Positions 36,285-43,320 are shown, counted from the stretch's first letter. The stretch is DNA of 58,404 nucleotides from Actinomycetes bacterium (GCA_021846845.1 JAJZWB010000003.1:1-58404), one strand, 5' to 3'. A program made the numbers and translations. The notes: generated by a model not told the origin, from the letters alone.

Positions 36285-38017
36285 TGGACCCGATCGAGCT
36301 TCAGGTGCTGACCGGCGCGCTGCACGCGATCTGCGAGGAGATGGGCGCGGTCCTGATCGGGTCGGCGCACTCGGCCAACATCAAGGAGCGGCGCGACGCC
36401 TCGACCGCGCTGTTCTCCCCGGACGGCGAGATGGTGATGCAGGCCGAGCACATCCCCGTGCACCTGGGGGCGATGCCGGCGGCTGTCCGCGCGGTGCTCG
36501 ACAAGCGTCACGCCCCGGGCCGCTCGTGGGTCCTCAACGACCCCTACCGAGGCGGCACCCACCTGCCGGACATCACCGTGATCACGCCGGTCTTCGCCGC
36601 CGGCGGGCGCGGGGGCCCGACGGCCGCTGCACGGGACCGGGGTGGCCCGCACGGGCAGAGCGGACCGTGCGCGCAGGCCGGCACGCTCGCCCAGACCGTC
36701 CCGCACGCCCAGACCGTCCCGCACGCCCAGACCGGTACGCGCGAGCAGACCGGTACGCGCGAGCAGACCGGTCCGCGCGAGCAGACCGGTACGCGCGAGC
36801 AGACCGGTACGCGCGAGCAGGCGGATGACGCGCCCGCTCTGATCGGCTTCGCCGCCAGCCGCGCCCACCACGCGGACGTCGGCGGCCCGACCCCCGGCTC
36901 GATGCCGGCCGACAGCCGCACGCTCGCCGACGAGGGTGTCGTGATCGAGCCTCAGGTGCTCGACGAGGCGGCCATCGAGCGACTGAGCGCGCTGATGCGC
37001 CGGCCCGACCAGCGCCGCGCGGACCTGCGCGCCCAGCTCGCGGCGGGCCGCATCGGGGTCATGCGCCTGGGCCAGCTGGCGCAGCGGGTCGGGACCGGGA
37101 CGCTGCTGGCCGCCTATGAGGAGGTGCTCGACTACGCGGAGCGGCGGACGCGGGCCTGCCTGGCGGCGCTCCCCGACGGGGATCTGCACGCGATCGACGT
37201 CCTGGAGGCGCGCGAGGGAGACCTGCGGATGCAGCTGCGGGCGACCGTGCACGGCGACGAGCTGACGCTCGACTTCACGGGCACCGCGGCGCAGCACGAG
37301 GGCAACCTCAACTGCCCCCTCGCGGTGACGCGGTCGGCCGCGTACTTCGCCGTGAGGGTCCTCACCGACCCTGACATCCCGGCCAACGCCGGCGCACACC
37401 GCCCCGTGCACGTGATCGCGCCCGAGGGCTCGCTGCTCAACGCCATGCCGGCCGGCGATCCGGGGGCCTCGCCGGCGGTCGTCGGCGGCAATGTCGAGAC
37501 GTCATCGCGCGTGGCGGACATCGTGCTGCACGCCTTCGGGCGCGCGCTCGGCCAGGGCACGATGAACAACCTCACGCTCGGGGACGAGGCCGGCGTCGTC
37601 TACTACGAGACGATCGCGGGCGGCCAGGGCGCCTGCGCCGACGCCGATGGCCCCGACGCGGTGCACGTGGCGATGAGCAACACGCTCAACACGCCGGTCG
37701 AGGCGCTCGAGCTTGAGTTCCCGCTGCGCGTGACCGAGTACGCGCTGCGGCGAGGCTCCGGCGGCCGTGGCCGCCATCGCGGCGGCGACGGCGTCGTGCG
37801 CGAGCTGGAGGCGCTCGCGCCGCTGCGCTTCTCGCTGATCACCGAGCGCCGCCGGCACCGGCCCCGCGGCGCGGCGGGCGGCGAGCCCGGGGCGCCGGGC
37901 CGCAACCTGATCGACGGCCGCGAGCTCGGACCCAAGAGCAGCGGCGAGCTGTCGCCCGGCCAGCGCCTCCGGATCGAGACGCCCGGCGGCGGCGGCTACG
38001 GCGCGCCGGCGCCCTAG
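36284..38017 (+). CDS. Hydantoinase/oxoprolinase subunit B family protein, with internal repeat
   Basis: The 577-aa partner of subunit A has family blocks ELQVLTGALHAICEEMG, HSANIKERRDASTALF, VLNDPYRGGTHLPDITV, FAASRAHHADVGG and NCPLAVTRSAAYF, ending at PGGGGYG. An insertion of about 75 residues lies between the PDIT strand and the FAASRAHHADVGG active-site block. Its centre is nine Gln-initiated hexapeptides (QTGTRE type). Because it interrupts a conserved region it may form a surface loop or impair activity. The start codon overlaps the subunit A stop (TGATG). The enzyme is probably cytosolic. Confidence 0.9.
   Translation: MDPIELQVLTGALHAICEEMGAVLIGSAHSANIKERRDASTALFSPDGEMVMQAEHIPVHLGAMPAAVRAVLDKRHAPGRSWVLNDPYRGGTHLPDITVITPVFAAGGRGGPTAAARDRGGPHGQSGPCAQAGTLAQTVPHAQTVPHAQTGTREQTGTREQTGPREQTGTREQTGTREQADDAPALIGFAASRAHHADVGGPTPGSMPADSRTLADEGVVIEPQVLDEAAIERLSALMRRPDQRRADLRAQLAAGRIGVMRLGQLAQRVGTGTLLAAYEEVLDYAERRTRACLAALPDGDLHAIDVLEAREGDLRMQLRATVHGDELTLDFTGTAAQHEGNLNCPLAVTRSAAYFAVRVLTDPDIPANAGAHRPVHVIAPEGSLLNAMPAGDPGASPAVVGGNVETSSRVADIVLHAFGRALGQGTMNNLTLGDEAGVVYYETIAGGQGACADADGPDAVHVAMSNTLNTPVEALELEFPLRVTEYALRRGSGGRGRHRGGDGVVRELEALAPLRFSLITERRRHRPRGAAGGEPGAPGRNLIDGRELGPKSSGELSPGQRLRIETPGGGGYGAPAP
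36656..36817. repeat. Nine 18-bp in-frame units inside the subunit B gene
   Basis: Units of 18 bp, most like CAGACCGGTACGCGCGAG, run back to back; the last five (36728-36817) are almost identical and the first four diverge. They encode QSGPCA, QAGTLA, QTVPHA (twice), QTGTRE (twice), QTGPRE and QTGTRE (twice). The gradient suggests recent expansion at the 3' side. Confidence 0.92.
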
Positions 38018-38181
38018 GCGCCTGCGCGCGGTCCCCTCGCGTCCCGGAGGACCGGCCTCCGGCGGCTGGCGACGGCGCACCGGCCCCCGCTGACCGTCGT
38101 CCCCGGCGCTCCCGCGGAGCGAGAACTTGCGCCCCAGGCGGCATCAGGATCGCATAAAAGCCCGCAAATTGCGAACACATT

Positions 38182-38209
38182 TTGCGATTTGCACGTTCTC
38201 ACCTACAAT
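38182..38209 (+). promoter_or_regulatory. Promoter of the DUF1802 gene
   Basis: TTGCGA (38182-38187), a 16-bp spacer and TACAAT (38204-38209) form the best sigma-70-like promoter in the window. It sits in an AT-richer island (about 38140-38300). The leader to the ATG at 38295 would be about 80 nt. Confidence 0.6.
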
Positions 38210-38294
38210 CCGGCGGTCCCGGCGCTGCCGAAGCAACAGGAAGCTGTGCGCGTTTCGGGCACTTCCAACCAACACGTCTGCCCTTTACTCAAGA

Positions 38295-38942
38295 ATGCCG
38301 ATTGCCTTTAAAGAATGGGCTGTCACCGTGCGGGCTCTAGCGGAGGGCGAGCAGCTGCTCACGCTCCGCAAGGGCGGCATCCGTGAGCCCGAGAAGCACT
38401 TCAAGCTGGACCACGACCGCTTCTTCCTATATCCGACGTTCGACCATCAGCGTTCCGACCTGGTTCGCGAGTCCCATCGCCCGGAGCTGTCGAGGGCGCT
38501 GGAGGAGGGAGTCTGGTCAGACGGAGACCCGCATCCGCTCGCGCTGCATCACGGCGAGCCGCTGACCCAGCCCGACCGCGTCCGGATCCGGGCCTGGGCC
38601 GAGGTCGCGGGGCACTTCACGATCACCGACCGCCGCGCGGTCGATGCCCTGTCCCCGTTCTATGTCTGGACCACGGACTACGCGGAGAAGCGACTCGCCT
38701 GGAAGCGACGGCACCCGCTGCACGTGATCGTGCTGCGCACCTACCGGATCCCGCGACCGGTGACCGTCAAGGTGCGTGAGGAGTACAGCGGCTGCCGCTC
38801 ATGGCTGCACCTGACACGCGAGCTCCCGTTCGAGGGCACACCCGTGCTCTCAGACGAGGAGTTCGAGCGGGCATTCGAGGAGATCGCGGCGATCGCAGCG
38901 GCCTCCAGCCCGGCCGCCAGCCGCCAGCCCGCACTGGTCTGA
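38295..38942 (+). CDS. DUF1802 family protein
   Basis: The 215-aa soluble protein begins with the family's typical FKEWAVTVRALAEGEQLLTLRKGGI and continues with FFLYPTFDHQRSDLV and LSPFYVWTTDYAEKRLAWKRR. This matches DUF1802 proteins known mainly from cyanobacteria and scattered bacteria; none has an assigned function. Conserved His, Trp and Arg residues suggest an enzyme or nucleic-acid-binding role, but that is a guess. The upstream region is unusually AT-rich for this genome and carries a clear promoter. Transfer from another lineage is possible, though codon use inside the gene looks native. Confidence 0.85.
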   Translation: MPIAFKEWAVTVRALAEGEQLLTLRKGGIREPEKHFKLDHDRFFLYPTFDHQRSDLVRESHRPELSRALEEGVWSDGDPHPLALHHGEPLTQPDRVRIRAWAEVAGHFTITDRRAVDALSPFYVWTTDYAEKRLAWKRRHPLHVIVLRTYRIPRPVTVKVREEYSGCRSWLHLTRELPFEGTPVLSDEEFERAFEEIAAIAAASSPAASRQPALV

Positions 38943-38998
38943 ACGGCTTCGCCGACTCCGGTCCCGGGCGGGCCAACCCTGCCCGGGACCGTTGAGCG

Positions 38999-39754
38999 AT
39001 GCCCTGGGTGCAGAGCGAATCCGAGTCGTTCACCGCGCGCCACGACGCGGCCGCGGCGACCGACGCGCGCCGCGTGCTCGAGTCGCTGGAGCTCACGCGG
39101 GCGCGCCTCGCGGGGCTCTTCCCGCGCCTTCCGCGGGAGCTGACCGTGATCCTGCACGACGGCCCGCTCGGGCTCGCGCTGGCGAGCCCGGTCGTGCCGC
39201 TCACGTGGCTGGCGACCGCCCCCGCCGCGCGCCGGTACGTGGTCGGCTGGGCCGGCCGCCGCGAGTTGCACGTGCTCACGCCGGGCCGCCTCGAGCGCCG
39301 CGCCTCCAGCGTGCCCGGCTCGGCACGGATGCTGGAGCTGGGGGCCGCCGCTCTCTATGCCCGCCGCGTCGTGATCGCCTCAAACGGCCACCTCGCGCGC
39401 GTCGCCACCCCGGTCTCGCTCGCGCGCGAGCTGCGCTGGGGCTGGCTGCTGGAGGGAGCCGCGCGCTGGTTCGCCGGCCAGACCGAGCACGCGCGACCGG
39501 CGATCGCGCGGCGCCTGCGGGAGGGCAGGCGCCCGAGCTTCCCGCCCAGCCCCCGCGACGCCGCGCTGCTCGGCGGCACCGTGATCGGCCTGCTGGCGGG
39601 CGAGCAGGGCGAGGCGGCCGCGGCGCGCTTCGCCTGCCGCCTGCACCCGGACGGTCCGCGGACAGCACTGGTGGAGGCCTTCGGCGGGCGGCCGCTGGTC
39701 CACACCGAGGGCGCGTGGCATGCATACCTGGCCCGCCTGGCCGGCGCACGGTGA
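38999..39754 (+). CDS. Unrecognised protein resembling a degenerate MA-type metallopeptidase
   Basis: The 251-aa protein has a WLLEGAARWFAGQ segment that strongly resembles the helix carrying the third ligand (Glu) in MA-clan/basic metallopeptidases. The expected HExxH is missing: the region just before reads RVATPVSLARELRWG. The N-terminal half (VLESLELTRARLAGLF and a RELTVILHD strand) also fits the peptidase MA-like layout. It is thus either a catalytically dead protease fold or a coincidence. The ATG at 38999 is 56 bp past the DUF1802 stop. There is no signal peptide. Confidence 0.6.
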   Translation: MPWVQSESESFTARHDAAAATDARRVLESLELTRARLAGLFPRLPRELTVILHDGPLGLALASPVVPLTWLATAPAARRYVVGWAGRRELHVLTPGRLERRASSVPGSARMLELGAAALYARRVVIASNGHLARVATPVSLARELRWGWLLEGAARWFAGQTEHARPAIARRLREGRRPSFPPSPRDAALLGGTVIGLLAGEQGEAAAARFACRLHPDGPRTALVEAFGGRPLVHTEGAWHAYLARLAGAR

Positions 39755-39760
39755 CGGCGC

Positions 39761-40183
39761 TCAGCGGACCGCGAGCGTCACGATCCAGACGACCAGCAGC
39801 CCGAGCGCCAGCGCCGCCAGCAGCCCAGCGAGCAGCCGGCCCGGGCTGACGACCGCCTCGGTCGACGGCCGCCCCGGCGCCGGCTGCCCGGCCTCCGCGG
39901 CCGGTGCCAGCAGCTCGCGGGCCCGGTCGGCCGCGGCGGCCGGGACCAGGACGTCCCGCGGGCCCGCGGCTAGGAAGTCGGGCACGTCGAAGCCCGCGCT
40001 GCGACGCAGCAGGCTGGGCACGCCGCGCTCCAGCAGCAGCGCCTGGATCAGCTCCGCCTCGGCCCCGTTGGCCGCTCGCGCCACCCGCGTCAGCTCGCCC
40101 GCCGTCAGCGGCGGGCTGACCTTCAGCGCTCGCTCGTGGCGGTCCGACACCCTGCCGGTGCTGCCGCCGCCGGCGGGCGCCAT
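39761..40183 (-). CDS. DUF2007-like putative signal-transducing protein with C-terminal membrane helix
   Basis: The 140-aa protein has a central domain of about 65 residues (TRVARAANGAEAELIQALLL, GVPSLLRRSAGFDVPDF, PRDVLVPAAAADRARELL) like DUF2007. In other proteins this is a small alpha-beta domain at the end of regulators. A C-terminal helix (about residues 114-138) anchors it to the membrane. The ATG lies inside the stop codon of the JAMM protease gene (TGATG), so the two are coupled. Its role in the cysteine cluster is unknown. The domain call is moderate; the membrane helix is clear. Confidence 0.7.
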   Translation of the reverse strand: MAPAGGGSTGRVSDRHERALKVSPPLTAGELTRVARAANGAEAELIQALLLERGVPSLLRRSAGFDVPDFLAAGPRDVLVPAAAADRARELLAPAAEAGQPAPGRPSTEAVVSPGRLLAGLLAALALGLLVVWIVTLAVR

Positions 40184-40578
40184 CACACGACCTCTAGCTG
40201 CGCCTCGCTGACGTGGCCGTCGCTGATCTCGTACGCCCGCACCTCGGGCTCGTCTCCCGCCAGCCCGACGATGATCCAGATCACGCCCGGCCACGGCCTG
40301 GAGAAGTTGATGTCCGTCTGCGACGGGTATGGCTCGCTGCGCGTGTGCGAGTGGTAGATCGCGCCCAGCTCCAGGCCCGCGTCCTCGATCTCGGTGTGGA
40401 CCCGCAGCTGCTCGGTCGGGTCCATCACGAACCGCAGCGGACTCGCCTCCGCATTGGTGACCGGGTAGACCCGAACCGCGCGATCGTCCTCGGTGGCGAC
40501 GATCCCGCAGCACTCGTCGGGCGCCAGCGCCCGCGCGTGTTCCACGATCTGGTCATGCAGAGAGCGTTCGATGCGCAT
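40183..40578 (-). CDS. mec: JAMM/MPN+ metalloprotease (Mec-like CysO-cysteine peptidase)
   Basis: The 131-aa zinc peptidase has all JAMM ligands: Glu22 (PDECCGI), His76 and His78 (YHSHTRS), Ser86 and Asp89 in the HxHx7Sx2D pattern. In Mycobacterium the homologous Mec cleaves cysteine from CysO-Cys. Here it has a second plausible job, trimming the Ala-Arg cap from the CysO-like carrier. A TAGGCT hexamer 8 nt before the ATG suggests its own leaderless promoter rather than only read-through from cysM. It is coupled to the DUF2007-like gene downstream. Confidence 0.92.
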   Translation of the reverse strand: MRIERSLHDQIVEHARALAPDECCGIVATEDDRAVRVYPVTNAEASPLRFVMDPTEQLRVHTEIEDAGLELGAIYHSHTRSEPYPSQTDINFSRPWPGVIWIIVGLAGDEPEVRAYEISDGHVSEAQLEVV

Positions 40579-40586
40579 CGCAGCCG

Positions 40587-40592
40587 AGCCTA
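40587..40592 (-). promoter_or_regulatory. Putative -10 element of mec (leaderless)
   Basis: On the minus strand TAGGCT is followed by 8 nt and the mec ATG at 40578, with no ribosome site. The same hexamer and spacing precede the cysO-like gene. Confidence 0.45.
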
Positions 40593-40689
40593 CCAGCGCT
40601 CGCCGGACGCCGGGGGCCGGCCCGGCCCCGAGACGGCGCCTCCGGCTCCCGGCTGATCGTGGCCCGCCCGGTCTCCCACTCGATCGTGA

Positions 40690-40733
40690 GCCGATCGACC
40701 GCACCCCCCGAAGGCGCGCCGCGGTCGATCGGC
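40690..40733 (-). terminator. 13-bp perfect inverted repeat after the ferritin-like genes
   Basis: GCCGATCGACCGC (40690-40702) and GCGGTCGATCGGC (40721-40733) are exact complements around 18 nt. The loop contains CCTTCGGG, able to form a UUCG-type tetraloop. It begins 38 bp past the stop codon at 40771 and sits between the cysM-ferritin transcript and the separate mec promoter. It is probably a terminator or processing hairpin, without a T-tract. Confidence 0.5.
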
Positions 40734-40770
40734 GAGAGCCCCCTTCGGGGCAGGCCGCGGACCGGACCCA

Positions 40771-41409
40771 TCACTGAACTCCCTGCACGAGGCCGTACGG
40801 CGCAGCGGAGCCGAGCTTGTGGGGCGGCAGCAGCAGCCTCAGCACGGCGTCGTGCTGAGCCCCCGTCGCCATGATCTGCGCGCTCAGCTCGACCAGCGCC
40901 GGCTCGGACAGCTTCAGCAGCGCGACGAAGTGAGCCCCGATCACGACCTGCTCCATCGACAGCAGGAGGCGCAGCGCGTCCTGATCGCCGCGCAGATGCC
41001 CCAGGCGACCGCCGACGCGGCGCCGAGCGAGGAACCGGTTGGCCTGCGAGACGCTCGCAGGCCCTGGCGGGAGCGTTGCGCCCCGCGCTGCCAGCCGGGC
41101 TTCGAGCGCGGCCACGTGCGCCTCGACGTGGCCCTCGAACGGAGCGATCGCCCGCCGTGCGTCGGGCCTCAGGATCGTGGAGGAGAGCACCTGGCGATAG
41201 CAGTACTCGAGCAGCAGCTCAACCCGGACCAGGCGCTGCAGCCGGTCGATCGTCGCGCTCGCGGCGGGTACCGCGACCGCGGCTGAGGCGGGCGCCACCC
41301 CGCCCGCGCCCGGCGCCGCGGCCGCCGCCAGCGCCGCCGACGCCGTCCTCGCGGCGGCGCCGCGGAGAAGCTGGCGCCGGGTCTGAGGCTCTGGCGGGGG
41401 CAAGATCAC
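40771..41409 (-). CDS. Tat-exported ferritin-like domain protein (second of pair)
   Basis: The 212-aa protein begins with a twin-arginine signal (TRRQLLRGAAART and an Ala-rich hydrophobic stretch to about residue 55). A four-helix ferritin-like fold follows. Candidate metal-ligand helices are RVELLLEYCYRQVL, FEGHVEAHVAALEA, LLSMEQVVIGAHFV and ATGAQHDAVL, in the Glu-to-Glu/His pattern of the Ferritin_2/DUF4439 group. Export with cofactor or partner is expected of Tat substrates. The start overlaps the stop of the first ferritin-like gene by 4 bp. Function is unknown; its location inside a cysteine cluster is striking. Confidence 0.8.
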   Translation of the reverse strand: MILPPPEPQTRRQLLRGAAARTASAALAAAAAPGAGGVAPASAAVAVPAASATIDRLQRLVRVELLLEYCYRQVLSSTILRPDARRAIAPFEGHVEAHVAALEARLAARGATLPPGPASVSQANRFLARRRVGGRLGHLRGDQDALRLLLSMEQVVIGAHFVALLKLSEPALVELSAQIMATGAQHDAVLRLLLPPHKLGSAAPYGLVQGVQ

Positions 41410-41963
41410 TCGGCTCCGGTTACGAACGCGCTCGGAACCGGGGCCTGACCCTGCTGGAGGCGGATCAGCGACACGTGCTGTGCGTCGACGGTCAGGATCG
41501 AGGCGACCGCGGCCCGGACCGGCCCCGGCGACAGCTGCGGGATCGTGCTCAGGTAGGTCGCGATCTGCGCGGACTCGAGCTCGTGCACCAGCGCCAGGAC
41601 CCCGGCGGCGTCACTCGGATGGCCGAGCTGGAAGCTGTTGGGCCGTGCCGGGACGCGCCCCCCGACCGAGCGCACCAGCGAGATCAGCTCACCGGTGTGC
41701 TCGAGCTCCTCGGAGAGGAACTGCTGCACGGTGCCGCGCAGCGCGCGCGGCAGGAGCGGCAGCCCGGCGACGTAGGCCGCGACGGTCCGCCGCTCAAGCT
41801 CCAGTGCCGCGAGCAGCAGAGCCAGGTCGCGCTCCGCGACGGCCGGCGCCGGCCTGGTCGAGGCCGGCGCAGCGGTCGCTCCGCAGCCCGACAGCGCCAG
41901 CCCCGCCACCGCGGCCGCGCCGAGCAGCGCGCGCCTCGACGCGCCGCCGCCGTCGCCTACCAC
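41406..41963 (-). CDS. Tat-exported lipoprotein with ferritin-like domain (first of pair)
   Basis: The 185-aa protein has the twin-arginine motif SRRALLG at residues 9-15 followed by a lipobox (LALSGC), so it should be a Tat-exported lipoprotein. The mature part is a four-helix ferritin-like domain with ligand-bearing helices LELERRTVAAY, FLSEELEHTGEL, HELESAQIATYL and VDAQHVSLI. Di-iron binding is plausible. The start overlaps cysM by 7 bp and its end overlaps the second ferritin-like gene by 4 bp, so all three are one transcription unit. No known ferritin-like partner of the CysO pathway comes to mind. Confidence 0.85.
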   Translation of the reverse strand: MVGDGGGASRRALLGAAAVAGLALSGCGATAAPASTRPAPAVAERDLALLLAALELERRTVAAYVAGLPLLPRALRGTVQQFLSEELEHTGELISLVRSVGGRVPARPNSFQLGHPSDAAGVLALVHELESAQIATYLSTIPQLSPGPVRAAVASILTVDAQHVSLIRLQQGQAPVPSAFVTGAE

Positions 41964-42928
41964 CAGACGGTCGAGTCCAGGTTCTCGATCTCGTCCACGG
42001 GACGGGTGTAGATCCCGGACGAGAGGTACTTCCAGCCATCGTCGCAGACGATGAACACGACGTTGCCCTCGTCAAGCTCGCCGGCGATCCTGACCGCGAC
42101 GCGCGCGATCGCACCCGTCGAGACGCCCGCGAACAGACGCTCCTCGTCGAGCAGCTTGCGCGTCCAGAGGATCGCGTCGCGATTGGTGACGAAGATCTTG
42201 CGATCCAGCAGCGAGAGGTCGATGATCGGCGGGATGAACCCGTCGTCGAGCGAGCGCAGGCCCTGCACGGGCTCGCCCTGCATCGGCTCGGCCGCGACGA
42301 TCTTGACCGCGTCGCCCAGCTCCTCGCGGAGCCGCCTTCCGTTGCCCATCAGCGTCCCGCCGGTTCCCAGCCCGGCGACGAAGGCCGAGACCTCGTCGAG
42401 CTCCTCCAGGATCTCCAGCGCGGTCCCGTTGTAGTGCGCGCCAGGGTTGGCCTCGTTTCCGTACTGGTAGGGCATGTAATAGGAGGCGTCCTTCTCGGCC
42501 ATCTCCAGCGCCAGCTCGACCGCTCCGTTGGATCCCTTGGACCCCTCCGAGTAGACGATCTCGGCGCCGTACATGCGCAGCAGCTGGGTCCGCTCGGGGG
42601 TGACGTTCTCCGGCATCACGACCTTGAGCCTGTAGCCCTTGCGACCGCAGATCATCGCCAGCGAGATGCCGGTGTTGCCGGACGTCGGCTCGAGGATCGT
42701 CTGGCCAGGACGGATCAGCCCCTTCTCCTCGGCGTCCTCGATCAGCGCCCGCGCGACGCGGTCCTTGACGGAGCCCGTCGGGTTGCGTGACTCCAGCTTT
42801 GCCCAGAGACGAACCCCGGGCTTCGGGCTGAGGCGCTTGAGCTCGATCAGCGGCGTGTGGCCGATCGACTGGACGATGTCTCCGTAGCGGCCTCCGCAGG
42901 GCTTGTTCTTCAGGCTCGGAGCGTCCAT
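41957..42928 (-). CDS. cysM: CysM-type cysteine synthase (CysO thiocarboxylate dependent)
   Basis: The 323-aa PLP enzyme closely matches the mycobacterial CysM pattern: VRLWAKLESRNPTGSVKDR with PLP Lys55, LEPTSGNTGISLAM, YQYGNEANPGAHY, GLGTGGTLMG and GWKYLSSGIY. In Mycobacterium CysM joins O-phosphoserine with thiocarboxylated CysO. The EPR stretch thought to read the phosphate in that enzyme appears here as EPMQGE, so donor use needs checking. ATG 42928 lies 10 nt after TATACT and is preferred over a start 14 codons upstream, within the promoter. Two ferritin-like genes follow with overlaps. Confidence 0.93.
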   Translation of the reverse strand: MDAPSLKNKPCGGRYGDIVQSIGHTPLIELKRLSPKPGVRLWAKLESRNPTGSVKDRVARALIEDAEEKGLIRPGQTILEPTSGNTGISLAMICGRKGYRLKVVMPENVTPERTQLLRMYGAEIVYSEGSKGSNGAVELALEMAEKDASYYMPYQYGNEANPGAHYNGTALEILEELDEVSAFVAGLGTGGTLMGNGRRLREELGDAVKIVAAEPMQGEPVQGLRSLDDGFIPPIIDLSLLDRKIFVTNRDAILWTRKLLDEERLFAGVSTGAIARVAVRIAGELDEGNVVFIVCDDGWKYLSSGIYTRPVDEIENLDSTVWW

Positions 42929-42945
42929 TGCTTTACCAAGTATAG
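42926..42945 (-). promoter_or_regulatory. cysM promoter with the element shared by trxB and the ThiF gene
   Basis: On the minus strand CTATACTTGGTAAAGCAATG runs from the -10 hexamer (42944-42939) to the ATG (42928-42926). It differs from the trxB block at three positions and keeps the 10-nt gap to the ATG. The flanking GC before it is also shared with the ThiF-gene site. Confidence 0.65.
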
Positions 42946-43033
42946 CGGCGTGGTGCGGCTGCCGCGACACCGCTCTCGCGGTGACGCGGCGGCCGTGGCC
43001 GAGAGCGGGCCCGCACCCCGATCGCCCGGGCCG

Positions 43034-43312
43034 CTAGCGAGCACCGCCCGCCATCGCGGGCAGGATCACGAGCGTGTCGGACTCGCCGACCGCGGTGTCG
43101 AGGCCGTCGAGCACTCGGACGTCCCCGTCGTTGAGGTAGACGTTCACGTACCGGTTCAGCCCGCCGTCGGCCGCGAACAGCTGCGACTGCGTCTCGGGAT
43201 GGGCGTCGGCGAGCGCGCGCAGGACCTCCCCGACGGAGGAGCCCCCGGCGGTCAGCTCCTTCTCTCCCCCGACGGCGGGGCGGAGCACGGGTGGGATTCT
43301 GATCGTGGCCAT
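43034..43312 (-). CDS. cysO: CysO-like ubiquitin-fold sulfur carrier with C-terminal cap GGAR
   Basis: The 92-aa protein resembles mycobacterial CysO along its length: IRIPPVLRPAVGGEKEL at the start, LNRYVNVYLNDGDVRVLDGL, and VILPAMAGG near the end. The beta-grasp fold carries sulfur as a thiocarboxylate on the terminal Gly-Gly. Here two further residues, Ala91 and Arg92, follow the Gly-Gly, so the carrier must be cut before adenylation. The JAMM protease encoded downstream is the natural candidate, as for QbsE, whose C-terminal dipeptide is removed by the JAMM protease QbsD. A TAGGCT lies 8 nt before the ATG. It is 36 bp from the ThiF gene and 105 bp from cysM. Confidence 0.92.
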   Translation of the reverse strand: MATIRIPPVLRPAVGGEKELTAGGSSVGEVLRALADAHPETQSQLFAADGGLNRYVNVYLNDGDVRVLDGLDTAVGESDTLVILPAMAGGAR

Positions 43313-43320
43313 GACGGCGG

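Noticed and set aside
36656-36817. CRISPR array
   Set aside because: The units are contiguous 18-mers with no unique spacers and are in frame with a protein; no cas gene is present.
40553-40774. 73-codon minus-strand frame after the second ferritin-like gene
   Set aside because: It contains a plausible-looking RLTIEWETGRATIS stretch. It also runs through the 13-bp inverted repeat and overlaps the mec start in another frame, and no conserved motif supports it.
41957-42970. Longer cysM start at 42970
   Set aside because: It would begin inside the promoter block and lacks a ribosome site. The ATG at 42928 has the same geometry as trxB.
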